Source of the DNA: Acidobacteriota bacterium
GTDB lineage: Bacteria > Acidobacteriota > Vicinamibacteria > Marinacidobacterales > Marinacidobacteraceae
Direction of reading: 5' to 3'
Length of the DNA: 64,000 nucleotides
Assembly: GCA_022826195.1 (NCBI GenBank)
Contig: JAJDVI010000066.1
Span: 1 to 64,000 of the forward strand
The notes under the pieces were generated by a model. That model searched no databases. It worked only from the letters and a program-made list of their open reading frames with translations, and had not been told where the DNA came from. A program made the position numbers and the translations under genes. The stretch's first letter is position 1. Each line of letters starts with the position of its first letter. Below are positions 51,851-60,560 of this stretch, piece after piece.

Positions 51851-52984
51851 TCACGGCGCGGCCCCCTGGGAACTCCACCGGCGGCGGTTCTCCTCATGGA
51901 ACTCGGTGAAGCGGTCCGCGGCGATCGCCTCGCGCATCCGGGCCATGAGTCCGGCGTAGAACGTGAGGTTGTGGGCGCTGAGCAGGGTGGCGGCGATCCG
52001 CTCCTTCGCCCGGAGCAGATGGTGCAGCCAGGCGCGGCAGTAGTCGCGGCAGGCGGGGCACCCGCACTCCTCGTCGAGCCGGGCCGGGTCGTCCCGGTAG
52101 GGGGCGCGCGAGACGTTCAGCCGGCCCGTCGAGGTGAAGACGATGCCGCGGCGGGCGAGCCGCGTCGGGATCACGCTGTCGAACAGATCGATGCCGAGGC
52201 CGGCCGACTCGATCAGGTCCGCCGGCAGGCCGGCTCCCATGAGATACCGGGGCCGCTCCCCGCCGAGAACTTCCGCGGAAAGCTCCGTCATGCGGCGGGT
52301 GTCCCGGGTTGGTTCTCCCATCAGCAGGCCGCCGATGCCGAAACCGTCGAACCCTTCTCCCGGCGGACCGAGGGCGAGGAGGGCCCGGGCGTTTTCGCGC
52401 CTCACCTCCGGAACGGTGCCTCCCTGGACGATGCCGAAGAGGAGCTGACCCGGAGCGCGCGGCGCCGCCAGCGAACGCTCGGCCCACCGCAGGCTGCGCG
52501 CCGCCGCCCGTTCGACCTCGTCCGGCGGCGCCGGCAGCGCGAGACATTCGTCGAGCACCATCGCGATGTCCGAACCGAGGTTCCGCTGGATCTCGACGGC
52601 CCGTTCCGGAGTCAGCTCGTGCGGTGACCCGTCCCGGTAGGAACGCAGCCGCACTCCAGTCTCCGAGATCTCCCGGAGGGTGGCGAGACTGGCCACCTGA
52701 TAGCCGCCGCTGTCGGTGAGGATGGGGCGGTCCCAGGCCATCAGCCGGTGCAGCCCCCCGAGCGCCGCGATCCGCTCGTCGCCCGGCTGCAGCATCAGGT
52801 GCCAGGCGTTGCTCAGCAGGATGCGCGTTCCGGTAGCGGCCACGCCCGCACTCGTGAGCCCCCGGATCGCCCCCCCCGTGGCGACCGGCATGAAGGCGGG
52901 GGTCTCCACCGGACCGTGAGCGGTTTCGAGGCGCCCCAGGCGGGCGCCCCCGCTCCGGTGCCGGATCCCGAAGCCGGACTTCAC
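51851..52984 (-). CDS. tgt: tRNA-guanine transglycosylase
   Basis: 377 residues. It exchanges guanine-34 for preQ1 in the anticodon of GUN tRNAs, in queuosine synthesis. The first catalytic Asp is in ILTDSGGYQV (Asp91); the nucleophile region is GIDLFDSVIPTRLARRG. The zinc ligands are in CGCPACRDYC with a later His. The GTG at 52984 overlaps the stop of the HAD gene as GTGA, which decides the start. The queG gene of the same pathway is at 5050. It is the last gene of the menC-like/HEAT-cyclophilin/HAD unit, and a terminator follows. Confidence 0.95.
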   Translation of the reverse strand: MKSGFGIRHRSGGARLGRLETAHGPVETPAFMPVATGGAIRGLTSAGVAATGTRILLSNAWHLMLQPGDERIAALGGLHRLMAWDRPILTDSGGYQVASLATLREISETGVRLRSYRDGSPHELTPERAVEIQRNLGSDIAMVLDECLALPAPPDEVERAAARSLRWAERSLAAPRAPGQLLFGIVQGGTVPEVRRENARALLALGPPGEGFDGFGIGGLLMGEPTRDTRRMTELSAEVLGGERPRYLMGAGLPADLIESAGLGIDLFDSVIPTRLARRGIVFTSTGRLNVSRAPYRDDPARLDEECGCPACRDYCRAWLHHLLRAKERIAATLLSAHNLTFYAGLMARMREAIAADRFTEFHEENRRRWSSQGAAP

Positions 52985-53826
52985 GACGCGCCGAACACCA
53001 GCCGGTCGATCGCGGCCGCCACCCCGTGCGCGTCGTGCGAGGCGGTGGTCTCGAACCCTCGGGTCTTCAGTCCCGGTTCGGCGTTTTCCATCAACACTCC
53101 GACCCCGGCGGTCTCCAGCATCTCCAGGTCGTTCCAGTTGTCCCCGATCGCCAGGGTGGCGCTGAGCGGCAGGCCGGCTTCCCGGGCGATCCTGGCGAGC
53201 GCGGTTCCCTTGTTGGCGGTGCCCGCCAGGACGTCGAGGAGACCGAGACGCGAGGCGGCGTACTCGGTCCGGGCGAGGTTGACCGATTCCCCGAGCGACT
53301 CCCTCAGTTCGTGTTCGGCCTCGCGGCAGGTCTCCGGGGTGCCGGCGATCACGAGATGCAGCGGATCCTCGGCGAACGCCGGATCCGGGTCGAAGCGGGG
53401 CTCCGGCCGAACGGTCCGCAGATAGCGCGCGACCCGGGGGGTGGCCGGAGAGTGGGCGGTGATGCGGACGCTGCCGTCGCGTTCGCTGATCAGGGCGGGA
53501 ATCCGGAGCCGCCGCGCGGACCGGACGGCCCGTTCCGCCGCCGTCTTCGGAAGCGGCGTCTCGGCGATGGTCCGGCCGCGGCGCCGGATGAGGGCGCCGC
53601 CGTGCCCTACCCGGAAAGCGGCGCCCGAGAGGTCCGCGGTGAGGACCCTGAGTTCCGCGTACCGCCGGCCGGAGATGAACGCGAGCGCGACCCCCGCCGC
53701 TTCCGCGCGGGCGAGAGCCGCCCGGTTCTGCTCGGAGACTTCCTTCCGGGAGTTCAGCAGCGTGCCGTCGAGGTCCACGGCCAACAGCCCGAAGCGGGGC
53801 CGCGGCCGATTGGCGGCGTGCGGCAC
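52981..53826 (-). CDS. HAD-superfamily phosphatase (Cof-like)
   Basis: 281 residues. The HAD motif I is LAVDLDGTLLN (Asp18 and Asp20), motif II LAFISGRRY, and motifs III/IV are KGTALARIA and IGDNWNDLEMLETAG. A C2-type cap domain lies between (about 85-195). Members dephosphorylate sugar phosphates and cofactors; the substrate is unknown. The GTG at 53826 overlaps the preceding stop (TAGTG). It starts at the end of the HEAT-cyclophilin gene and overlaps tgt by 4 bp. Confidence 0.9.
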   Translation of the reverse strand: MPHAANRPRPRFGLLAVDLDGTLLNSRKEVSEQNRAALARAEAAGVALAFISGRRYAELRVLTADLSGAAFRVGHGGALIRRRGRTIAETPLPKTAAERAVRSARRLRIPALISERDGSVRITAHSPATPRVARYLRTVRPEPRFDPDPAFAEDPLHLVIAGTPETCREAEHELRESLGESVNLARTEYAASRLGLLDVLAGTANKGTALARIAREAGLPLSATLAIGDNWNDLEMLETAGVGVLMENAEPGLKTRGFETTASHDAHGVAAAIDRLVFGAS

Positions 53827-55988
53827 TACTCCGGGGGGGTGATCCCGTCCCAGATGCGGATCCGCCGGATCCGGTCGCCGGGCTCGATCTGGTCCAGGAC
53901 GGCGAATCCGTCCCGCACGTGCCCGAAGAGGGTGTAGCGGCCGTTGAGGTGGGGCTGGGGAAGCAGGGTGATGAAGAACTGGCTGCCGCCGGTGTCCTTG
54001 CCGTCGAGCGCCATGCCCACGCTCCCGCGCATGTAGAAGCCCTCGCCGATCTCGCAGCGGATCGTGTAGCCGGGCCCCCCCGAGGAGTCCCCGCGCGGGT
54101 CGCCCGCCTGGAGCACGAAGTTCGGGACCACCCGGTGAAAGGGGAGGCCGTCATAGAAGCCCTCGCGGGCGAGGCGGATGAAGTTCGACACGGTGCGGGG
54201 CGCGTCGCCGATGAAGAGTTCGATCTCGATGGTTCCCCGGGCGGTCTCGATCCAGGCGAGCGGACTGAACGGGGCCTCGAGCATGGCCCGGTAGTCCGCG
54301 CTCTCCAGCGTCCCGGCGGGAGCCGGGTCCTCGCCGGCGGCTCCCGCACGGCGGAGGAATTCATGGGCCTCGCGGCGGACGGGCCAGGCGGGATCGGCGA
54401 GCGCCTCGCGCGCGAAGCCGATCCGGTCTTGCTCCGGCCCCTGGGCGAGTCCGGCACGAAACGCGGCCAGCCGGAAATCCGGCACCGCCGCGCTGTCCGC
54501 GCCGTAGGACTGCCGCACGCTCTCCGCCCCGGCTTCGAGACGCCCGAGCGCTGCCGCCGCGGCGGCGCGCTCGTAGGGATCCTCGGCCCCGAGGTGGCGG
54601 ATCAGGGCGGGGGCGACCTCCGGGCTCGCGTCACCGGCGCTCCGCAGGGTTTCCTCGAGTTCGCCGAGTCCCGCGAGGGCGACCGCGCGTACCCTCGAGT
54701 CCTCGTCGGTGAGCGGGTTCCGCAACAGGTAGCTGCGGATGCGGGGGTCGGGGATTTCGGAGAGCCTGCGGGTCATCGCGATCCTGCCGGCCGGATCGCG
54801 GTCCGACCAGCCGGAGAGCAGCAGGAAGAACCCCTCCTGGTCCTGCGGGTAGAGGGCCCGCATGGCGCCGGCGCGCACGTCGGGATCGGAAGACTGCATC
54901 CGCCGGATCAGCGCCTGGGTCGCCTCCGGGTGCGGCACCTCGCCCAGCCCGCGGAGCGCCTCCCGGCGGATCGCCGGAACCGCATCGTCGAGCGCCTCGA
55001 AGAGCCTGGCGCCGGTCGTGGCGCCCACCGGCAGATCCGCCTCCGCGAGCGCCCGGATGACGCGGATCGCTTCGATCCTCACGGTGTCGCTCGGGTGGTT
55101 GAGTTCGGGGACCACGTCCTCGGCCACCGGCAGCCCCGTGGAGCCGAGACCGCGAACGCCCAGCGCCCGGATGACCGGATCCGGTGAGCCGGCGTAGGCG
55201 CGATGCAGGGACACGAGTTCCGGATCCCGGAGTCGGGCCGCGGTCCACGCCGAAGCCCACCAGAGCGTTCGCGGCGACCCGCCGCGGCCGAGGACGCTCG
55301 CGGTGTCGCCGGGGTCGCCCCCGTCGTCCCGGATGCGGGCCAGCGCGAAGAGTCCGAGCCTCGCTTCGTCCCAGGACGTCCGCCGCCGGAATGCCTCGAC
55401 GTCCTCGCGCCGGTCGGAGTAGCCGGAAACTTCCACGAGTTCGGCGAGCCGGCCCGCGACGATCTCGCCGGCGCGTTCGCCGCCCCGCCGCCCGATCGCC
55501 TCGATCGCTTTCTCGCGAACCCGGCTCGAGCCGTCCAGGAGCGCCGCCTCGAGTGCCGAGACCGCTTCCGCCGGGAGCGGATCCTCCACGATGCCGAGGG
55601 CGAAGGCCGCGGTCGAGCGGACGGCTCCCGCCTCGTCGCCGGTGAGGGCGGCCACCAGCGGTTCGACGGCTTCCGGCCGGCCGATGCGTCCGAGGGCGAG
55701 CACCGCCCGGCGCCGCACCTCGGGGTCCGGATCGTAGATCCGGTCCCGGAGCCACCCGTCCCCGAAGGACCGCGCGTCCTCGAGCGAGAGGACGCGGGCA
55801 AGGCGCTCGGGAGCGGGAAGGACCGGTGGGCCAGGGGGTTGCCGGACCCCGGGGCTGTTCTCCGGCGCCGGCGGTTGCGTGGAGGCCGGCGCCGCCGCGA
55901 GAAGGAGGCACGCGCCCGCGAGCACGACCCGCGCCCGGGATCGCGACCCCGGAACCGGGCGGGTCAGCGGGAGAGCGTGGTCTCGCAA
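53826..55988 (-). CDS. Exported HEAT-repeat protein with C-terminal cyclophilin domain
   Basis: About 700-720 residues. A signal peptide (VVLAGACLLLAAAPASTQ) is followed by some 12-14 HEAT-like repeats (for example DPEVRRRAVLALGRIGRPEA, ESVREKAIEAIGRR-like and EVPHPEATQALIRRM) and then a cyclophilin peptidyl-prolyl isomerase in the last 150 residues (PFHRVVPNFVLQAGDPRG, GSQFFITLLPQPHLNGRYT). It is likely a periplasmic folding factor or scaffold. The start is uncertain: TTG at 55988 gives a normal positively charged signal, a CTG at 55967 overlaps the menC-like stop (CTGA), and a GTG at 55925 gives a short signal without charges. It is in one unit with menC-like, HAD and tgt. Confidence 0.87.
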   Translation of the reverse strand: MRDHALPLTRPVPGSRSRARVVLAGACLLLAAAPASTQPPAPENSPGVRQPPGPPVLPAPERLARVLSLEDARSFGDGWLRDRIYDPDPEVRRRAVLALGRIGRPEAVEPLVAALTGDEAGAVRSTAAFALGIVEDPLPAEAVSALEAALLDGSSRVREKAIEAIGRRGGERAGEIVAGRLAELVEVSGYSDRREDVEAFRRRTSWDEARLGLFALARIRDDGGDPGDTASVLGRGGSPRTLWWASAWTAARLRDPELVSLHRAYAGSPDPVIRALGVRGLGSTGLPVAEDVVPELNHPSDTVRIEAIRVIRALAEADLPVGATTGARLFEALDDAVPAIRREALRGLGEVPHPEATQALIRRMQSSDPDVRAGAMRALYPQDQEGFFLLLSGWSDRDPAGRIAMTRRLSEIPDPRIRSYLLRNPLTDEDSRVRAVALAGLGELEETLRSAGDASPEVAPALIRHLGAEDPYERAAAAAALGRLEAGAESVRQSYGADSAAVPDFRLAAFRAGLAQGPEQDRIGFAREALADPAWPVRREAHEFLRRAGAAGEDPAPAGTLESADYRAMLEAPFSPLAWIETARGTIEIELFIGDAPRTVSNFIRLAREGFYDGLPFHRVVPNFVLQAGDPRGDSSGGPGYTIRCEIGEGFYMRGSVGMALDGKDTGGSQFFITLLPQPHLNGRYTLFGHVRDGFAVLDQIEPGDRIRRIRIWDGITPPE

Positions 55989-57073
55989 AGGGTGTGGCGC
56001 CGGATGACGTCTTCGCGCAGCGCGAAGCCGATTCCGGCGCCCTCGGGGATCGGGAGCGAGCCGTCGGGATCCACGGTCACTGGAGGTTCGATGATCTCCT
56101 CCGTGAAATAGCGGTCGGAGGCGGCCACGTCGCCCGGCATCGAGAAGCCGGAAAGCGAGGAGAGGTGGATGTTGTGGGCCCGGCCGACGCCGCTCTCCAG
56201 CATTCCGCCGCACCACACCGGAATCCCGTGGCTCTCCGCCAGGGCCGCGATGTCCCGCGCCGCCGCGAGTCCCCCGACCCGGCCCGCCTTGATGTTGATG
56301 ATCCGGCACGCCCCCATCTCGATCGCCCGGCGGGCGTCGGCGACGGAATGCACCGATTCGTCCAGGCAGATGGGAGTCGCGATCTTCCGCTGGAGCGCGG
56401 CGTGGTCCCACATGTCGTCGTGTTCGAGGGGCTGTTCGATCATCATCAGCCCGAACTGGTCGAGTTCCTCGAAGAGCGGTTCATCCGCCAGCGTGTAGGC
56501 GCTGTTCGCGTCCACCATGAGCGGCATGTCCGGATAGCGCTCGCGCACTTTGCGGACCACGTCGACGTCCCACCCGGGCTTGATCTTGATCTTGATCCGC
56601 CGGTAGCCCCGGGAGAGTTCGAGCCCGATCTTGTCCAGGAGCTCGTCCACGGTGTCCTGGATTCCGATGGAGACCCCGGAAACGGTGCGCGAGCGCGTCC
56701 CGCCGAGAACGCCGGCGAGCGGTTTGTCCTCGAGACGCGCGAAGGCGTCCCACACCGCCATCTCGATAGCGGCCTTGGCCATGTTGTGGCCGCGGACGCG
56801 GGCGAAGGACGGAACGACTTCATCCGGATGGGCGTAGTCGTTCCCGGCCGCCAGCGGCCACAGGAAATCGCGGATGAGGTGTTCGGCGGTGCGGACCGTC
56901 TCGGAGGAGTAGCCCGGAGCGACATCGGCGACGCACTCGGAATGCCCGCTCACGCCATCGACCTCGGCTTCGAGGAGGAGGAACTGTTGCTCGGTCACCC
57001 GCGCGAAGCTGGTTTCGAAGGGGTACTTGAGGTCGAGCCGGAGTTCCCGGATCGTGAGTCGGTCGATCTTCAT
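55964..57073 (-). CDS. Enolase-superfamily enzyme, o-succinylbenzoate synthase / N-acylamino-acid racemase type
   Basis: 369 residues. The catalytic K-x-K is RIKIKIKPGWD (Lys163 and Lys165), metal ligands are Asp188 (VDANSAY), Glu213 (EQPLEHDD) and Asp238 (CLDESVHS), and the second base is Lys262 (NIKAGRVGG). The ending GGMLESGVGRAHN is characteristic of the MenC type 2/NSAR branch. OSBS makes o-succinylbenzoate for menaquinone; NSAR racemises N-succinyl amino acids. No other men genes are in the window, so a choice is not possible. It is first of four co-directional overlapping genes. Start ATG at 57073. Confidence 0.9.
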   Translation of the reverse strand: MKIDRLTIRELRLDLKYPFETSFARVTEQQFLLLEAEVDGVSGHSECVADVAPGYSSETVRTAEHLIRDFLWPLAAGNDYAHPDEVVPSFARVRGHNMAKAAIEMAVWDAFARLEDKPLAGVLGGTRSRTVSGVSIGIQDTVDELLDKIGLELSRGYRRIKIKIKPGWDVDVVRKVRERYPDMPLMVDANSAYTLADEPLFEELDQFGLMMIEQPLEHDDMWDHAALQRKIATPICLDESVHSVADARRAIEMGACRIINIKAGRVGGLAAARDIAALAESHGIPVWCGGMLESGVGRAHNIHLSSLSGFSMPGDVAASDRYFTEEIIEPPVTVDPDGSLPIPEGAGIGFALREDVIRRHTLCETTLSR

Positions 57074-57131
57074 GCGGCGGCCCCGAATGTTAAGGGTCGG
57101 CAGGGCCGGCCGGAGCGGTCCCTCGCGGCTC

Positions 57132-57137
57132 TACAAT
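57132..57137 (+). promoter_or_regulatory. Possible -10 of the dxr-rseP unit
   Basis: TACAAT lies 47 bp before the dxr ATG in the 110-bp gap between the divergent menC-like gene and dxr. No good -35 is visible, so it is a weak call. Confidence 0.35.
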
Positions 57138-57183
57138 CGTGGCGCCGACGAAGAAGCAGGCTTCCCAGGGTGATCACGAAACG

Positions 57184-58371
57184 ATGAGTCCGGAAATCCG
57201 CGGGGTTTCCATCCTCGGGGCGACCGGCTCGATCGGCTCGACCACCCTCGAAGTGGTGGACCGCTACCCGGACCGGTTCCGGGTCGTCGCGCTGGCGGCC
57301 GGCCGCGCTTCCGAGCGGCTCTACTCGCTGTGTGAGCGCCACCGGCCGGAACTCGTGGCCCTCGGCCGGGACGAGGAAGCCGAGAAGTTCGAACACGCCT
57401 ACGGGAGGCGGCTGCCGGGGATCGCGGTCGCGGGAGGCCCCGCCGGGCTCGAGCGGGCCGCCGCCGCGCCGGGCGCCGGTTTCGTCATTTCGGGAATCGT
57501 CGGCGCGGCCGGCCTCCGCCCGACCCTCGCCGCCCTCCGCGCCGGCAAGGTCGTCGGCCTCGCCAACAAGGAGTCGCTGGTGGCGGCCGGAGCAGTGATG
57601 GCGCGCGCCGCAACCGCCTCCGGGGCCCGGCTGATTCCGGTGGACAGCGAGCACGCGGCGATTCACCAGTGCCTCGCGGACCGGCGGGACCCCGTCCGCC
57701 GCCTCTGGCTCACCGCCTCCGGAGGTCCGTTCCGCACGGCCTCGGCCGCCGAGATCGCCGGCGCCACCCCGGAACTCGCGCTCCGCCATCCGACCTGGCA
57801 AATGGGGCCCAAGATCACCATCGACTCCGCGACGATGATGAACAAGGGCCTCGAGATGATCGAGGCGCGCTGGCTCTTCGATCAGCCGCCGGAAGCGATC
57901 CGGGTGGTGGTCCACCCGGAGTCCATCGTCCACTCGATGGTCGAGTTCGAGGACGGCTCGATCCTGGCCCAGCTTGGAGTCACGCACATGCGCACGCCGG
58001 TGCAGTACGCCCTCACCTGGCCGGAGCGCCTGCCGACCGGACTGGCCCCGCTCCCGCTCGACCAGCCGCTCGACCTGCGGTTCGAGCCACCCGACCCGGA
58101 CCGCTTTCCCTGCCTCCGCCTCGCTGCCGAGGCCCTCGCCGCCGGGGGTGACGCCCCCGCGGTCCTGAACGCCGCAAACGAGGTCGCGGTGGCGGCCTTT
58201 CTCGAAGGGCGCATCCCGTTCCCCGGCATCCCGTCGGTGGTGGGCGAGACGCTGGCTGCCCGTTCTCCCGCCGAACTCGAAGACCTGGAGGGGGTCGCCC
58301 GCGCCGACGCCTGGGCGCGCTCGTATGCGGGCGAACTCGTCGAGGACCGCGTTCCCGCGACGGCGCGCTGA
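57184..58371 (+). CDS. dxr: 1-deoxy-D-xylulose 5-phosphate reductoisomerase
   Basis: 395 residues. It converts DXP to MEP with NADPH, the committed step of the MEP isoprenoid pathway. N-terminal ILGATGSIGSTTLEVV binds NADPH; GLANKESLVAAG, PVDSEHAAIHQ and TIDSATMMNKGLEMIEARWLF carry substrate and metal ligands. The ATG at 57184 has an AGGGTG about 11 bases upstream; a GTG at 57139 would add 15 residues, but no ribosome binding site precedes it. It is followed 2 bp later by rseP. Its products feed UppS, encoded nearby. Confidence 0.95.
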   Translation: MSPEIRGVSILGATGSIGSTTLEVVDRYPDRFRVVALAAGRASERLYSLCERHRPELVALGRDEEAEKFEHAYGRRLPGIAVAGGPAGLERAAAAPGAGFVISGIVGAAGLRPTLAALRAGKVVGLANKESLVAAGAVMARAATASGARLIPVDSEHAAIHQCLADRRDPVRRLWLTASGGPFRTASAAEIAGATPELALRHPTWQMGPKITIDSATMMNKGLEMIEARWLFDQPPEAIRVVVHPESIVHSMVEFEDGSILAQLGVTHMRTPVQYALTWPERLPTGLAPLPLDQPLDLRFEPPDPDRFPCLRLAAEALAAGGDAPAVLNAANEVAVAAFLEGRIPFPGIPSVVGETLAARSPAELEDLEGVARADAWARSYAGELVEDRVPATAR

Positions 58372-58373
58372 CC

Positions 58374-59690
58374 ATGCTCACCCTCATCGCCTTCGTGCTC
58401 GTGGTGGGCACCCTCGTCGTCGTCCACGAGTTCGGCCACTACCTCGCGGCGCGCTTCATCGGGGTTCGGGTCGAGACGTTTTCGATCGGCTTCCCTCCGA
58501 ACGTTTACCGCCGGCGGATCGGGGATACCGAGTGGACGATCGGCCTCCTGCCCCTCGGCGGCTACGTGAAGATGGCGGGCGACGCGCCCGGCTACGGGAG
58601 CGACGACCCCGCCGAACTCCAGAACCGGACCCGCGGGGAACGGCTGGCCATTCTCTTCGCCGGCCCCGCCATGAACTTCGTGCTGGCGGTGGCGATCCTG
58701 GCGGGGCTCTTCTACGTCGGCATGGAACGGCGGATCGGCCTGTCCGATCCGCCCGTCGTCTCCTACGTGGCCGAACGCTCCCCCGCTGACGTAGCGGGAC
58801 TTCGCGCCGGGGACCGGATCGTGAACATCGCCGGCGAGCCGGTTTCCGACTGGCGGACGGCGATGGAGCACATCATCGTGCGGCCGGATCAGGCGGTGGT
58901 CTTCGGGGTGGAGCGCGACGGCGCGGCGCAGGAGTTTTCGGTCGCGGTCGAATCCGTGGGCGCCGACGACATCGGGTATGCGGGGATCGCGCCGCCAGCG
59001 CCGCCGATCATCGGAGCCGTCGTCCCGGACATGCCCGCCGACACGGCCGGCTTCGCTCCGGGCGACCGGATCATCCGCGTTGACGGCACTGCGGTGGGAA
59101 GCACCTCGGAGGTGGCGGCCCTGATCCGGGCCGCCGGAGTGCGGGAGATCGCCGTCGCGGTCGAGCGCGGCGAGGGCGAGATTGTCTTGTCGGTCGTTCC
59201 CAGACTGCGCGAGGATCCGAACAGCGGCGAGACCGTCGCGCAGGTCGGGGTCCAGTTTCAGCCCCCCTTCCGCATGGTGCGAGCGGAGTCGATTCCGGAT
59301 GCGGTCCGGGAGGCGATGGCCGAAACGGTCCGTTGGGGCGGTCTCACCGTCGGCCAACTCGGCCGCGTGGTCAGTGGCCAGGGCTCGCCGCGTCAGTTCT
59401 CGGGCCCCATCGGGATCGCGCAGGCCTCCGGGGACGCGCTCCGCCGGGGCCCCACCGACGTGCTGCTCCTGATGGCGATCCTGAGCCTCAGCCTCGGCGT
59501 GCTGAACCTGCTGCCGATCCCGGTCCTCGACGGCGGGCAGATCGCGGTGCTGCTCGTGGAGTCGGCGGCGCGGCGCGATCTCAGCCTCGGGATGCGCAAG
59601 GCGCTCATGGTCGCGGGCGCCGCGTTCATGCTCCTGGTCTTCGTGCTCGTCGTGTACCTCGACCTGTCGAAGACCGGCCTCTTCGGCTGA
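58374..59690 (+). CDS. rseP: Site-2 protease RseP, zinc intramembrane metalloprotease
   Basis: 438 residues. The zinc motif HEFGH lies at residues 18-22 in the first membrane segment, followed by two PDZ domains (about 115-195 and 205-285) and a C-terminal NLLPIPVLDGGQIAVLL with the third zinc ligand. It cleaves anti-sigma factors or leftover signal peptides inside the membrane. It starts 2 bp after the dxr stop. The 3' end faces convergent cdsA across 33 bp. Confidence 0.95.
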   Translation: MLTLIAFVLVVGTLVVVHEFGHYLAARFIGVRVETFSIGFPPNVYRRRIGDTEWTIGLLPLGGYVKMAGDAPGYGSDDPAELQNRTRGERLAILFAGPAMNFVLAVAILAGLFYVGMERRIGLSDPPVVSYVAERSPADVAGLRAGDRIVNIAGEPVSDWRTAMEHIIVRPDQAVVFGVERDGAAQEFSVAVESVGADDIGYAGIAPPAPPIIGAVVPDMPADTAGFAPGDRIIRVDGTAVGSTSEVAALIRAAGVREIAVAVERGEGEIVLSVVPRLREDPNSGETVAQVGVQFQPPFRMVRAESIPDAVREAMAETVRWGGLTVGQLGRVVSGQGSPRQFSGPIGIAQASGDALRRGPTDVLLLMAILSLSLGVLNLLPIPVLDGGQIAVLLVESAARRDLSLGMRKALMVAGAAFMLLVFVLVVYLDLSKTGLFG

Positions 59691-59723
59691 CGAGCCTGCC
59701 GTTGTCCCGCAAGGCGCGGGCGG

Positions 59724-60548
59724 CTAGAACGGCACGAATACGGACGCCGCCAGGAGCGCCAGCGCCCCGAACAGCACGCCGTCGATCCGGTCGAGCAACC
59801 CGCCGTGGCCGGGGATGATGCGGCCGCTGTCCTTGCGGCCCGAGGCCCGTTTCCAGAACGACTCGAACAGGTCCCCGAGGGCGGCGGCCGCCGAGATCCC
59901 GACCCCGAGCGCACTTCCGATCCCGGGCCCGAGTCCGGAGGAGAGGAGCGGGATCGCCGCTGCCCCGGCGGCGCCGCCGAAGGCCAGCTGGGCGACGAAG
60001 CCCGCCCACGTCTTGCCGGGACTCAGCGCGGGCGCGAGCCGGGGACCACCGATGAGCTTGCCGCCACAAAACGCCCCCGCCTCTCCCAGCATCACGATGG
60101 CGAGCAGGAAGAGCAGGACCCGCCCCCCATCCGCTCCGGAGGTCAACGCGAGCAGCGCCGCCGTGGGAAAGCCGATCCACAGGGCGGCAAGCGCCGCGGC
60201 CCCCAGCCAGCCCAGCGTCCGCGGCGTGGCCGGCAGGATGAGCGCGGCGATCGCGAGGAGCGCCATCGCCGCCAGCGGCACTGCGCTCGGACCACTGGAG
60301 ACGCCGAAACCGGCCACCAGCAGCATCAGCACGACCGTTGCGGCCAGGCCCGCCGCCGGCACTCTCCCGCTCTCTGAAACCGCGGACCCGTCCCCGGGCG
60401 CCTGGATCGCCCCCGCCATCCGGATCGCCTCCCGGCACGCGTACACCGCCGCCAGCAGGATGGCGAGCTGGCGGACCCAGGAAGGCACGAGCAGGCAAAG
60501 GGCCAGCGTGCCCACGGCGACCACCGCCGCACTGATGACCCGCCGCAT
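59724..60548 (-). CDS. cdsA: Phosphatidate cytidylyltransferase CdsA
   Basis: 274 residues with about eight membrane segments. The signature GRKDSGRIIPGHGGLLDRID near residue 235 is the active-site motif that makes CDP-diacylglycerol from phosphatidate and CTP, the branch point of phospholipid synthesis. The upstream segment LGDLFESFWKRA belongs to the same motif. It follows uppS by 12 bp on the minus strand. The ATG at 60548 starts the first membrane segment. Confidence 0.93.
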   Translation of the reverse strand: MRRVISAAVVAVGTLALCLLVPSWVRQLAILLAAVYACREAIRMAGAIQAPGDGSAVSESGRVPAAGLAATVVLMLLVAGFGVSSGPSAVPLAAMALLAIAALILPATPRTLGWLGAAALAALWIGFPTAALLALTSGADGGRVLLFLLAIVMLGEAGAFCGGKLIGGPRLAPALSPGKTWAGFVAQLAFGGAAGAAAIPLLSSGLGPGIGSALGVGISAAAALGDLFESFWKRASGRKDSGRIIPGHGGLLDRIDGVLFGALALLAASVFVPF

Positions 60549-60560
60549 CCCGGCTGCCCG

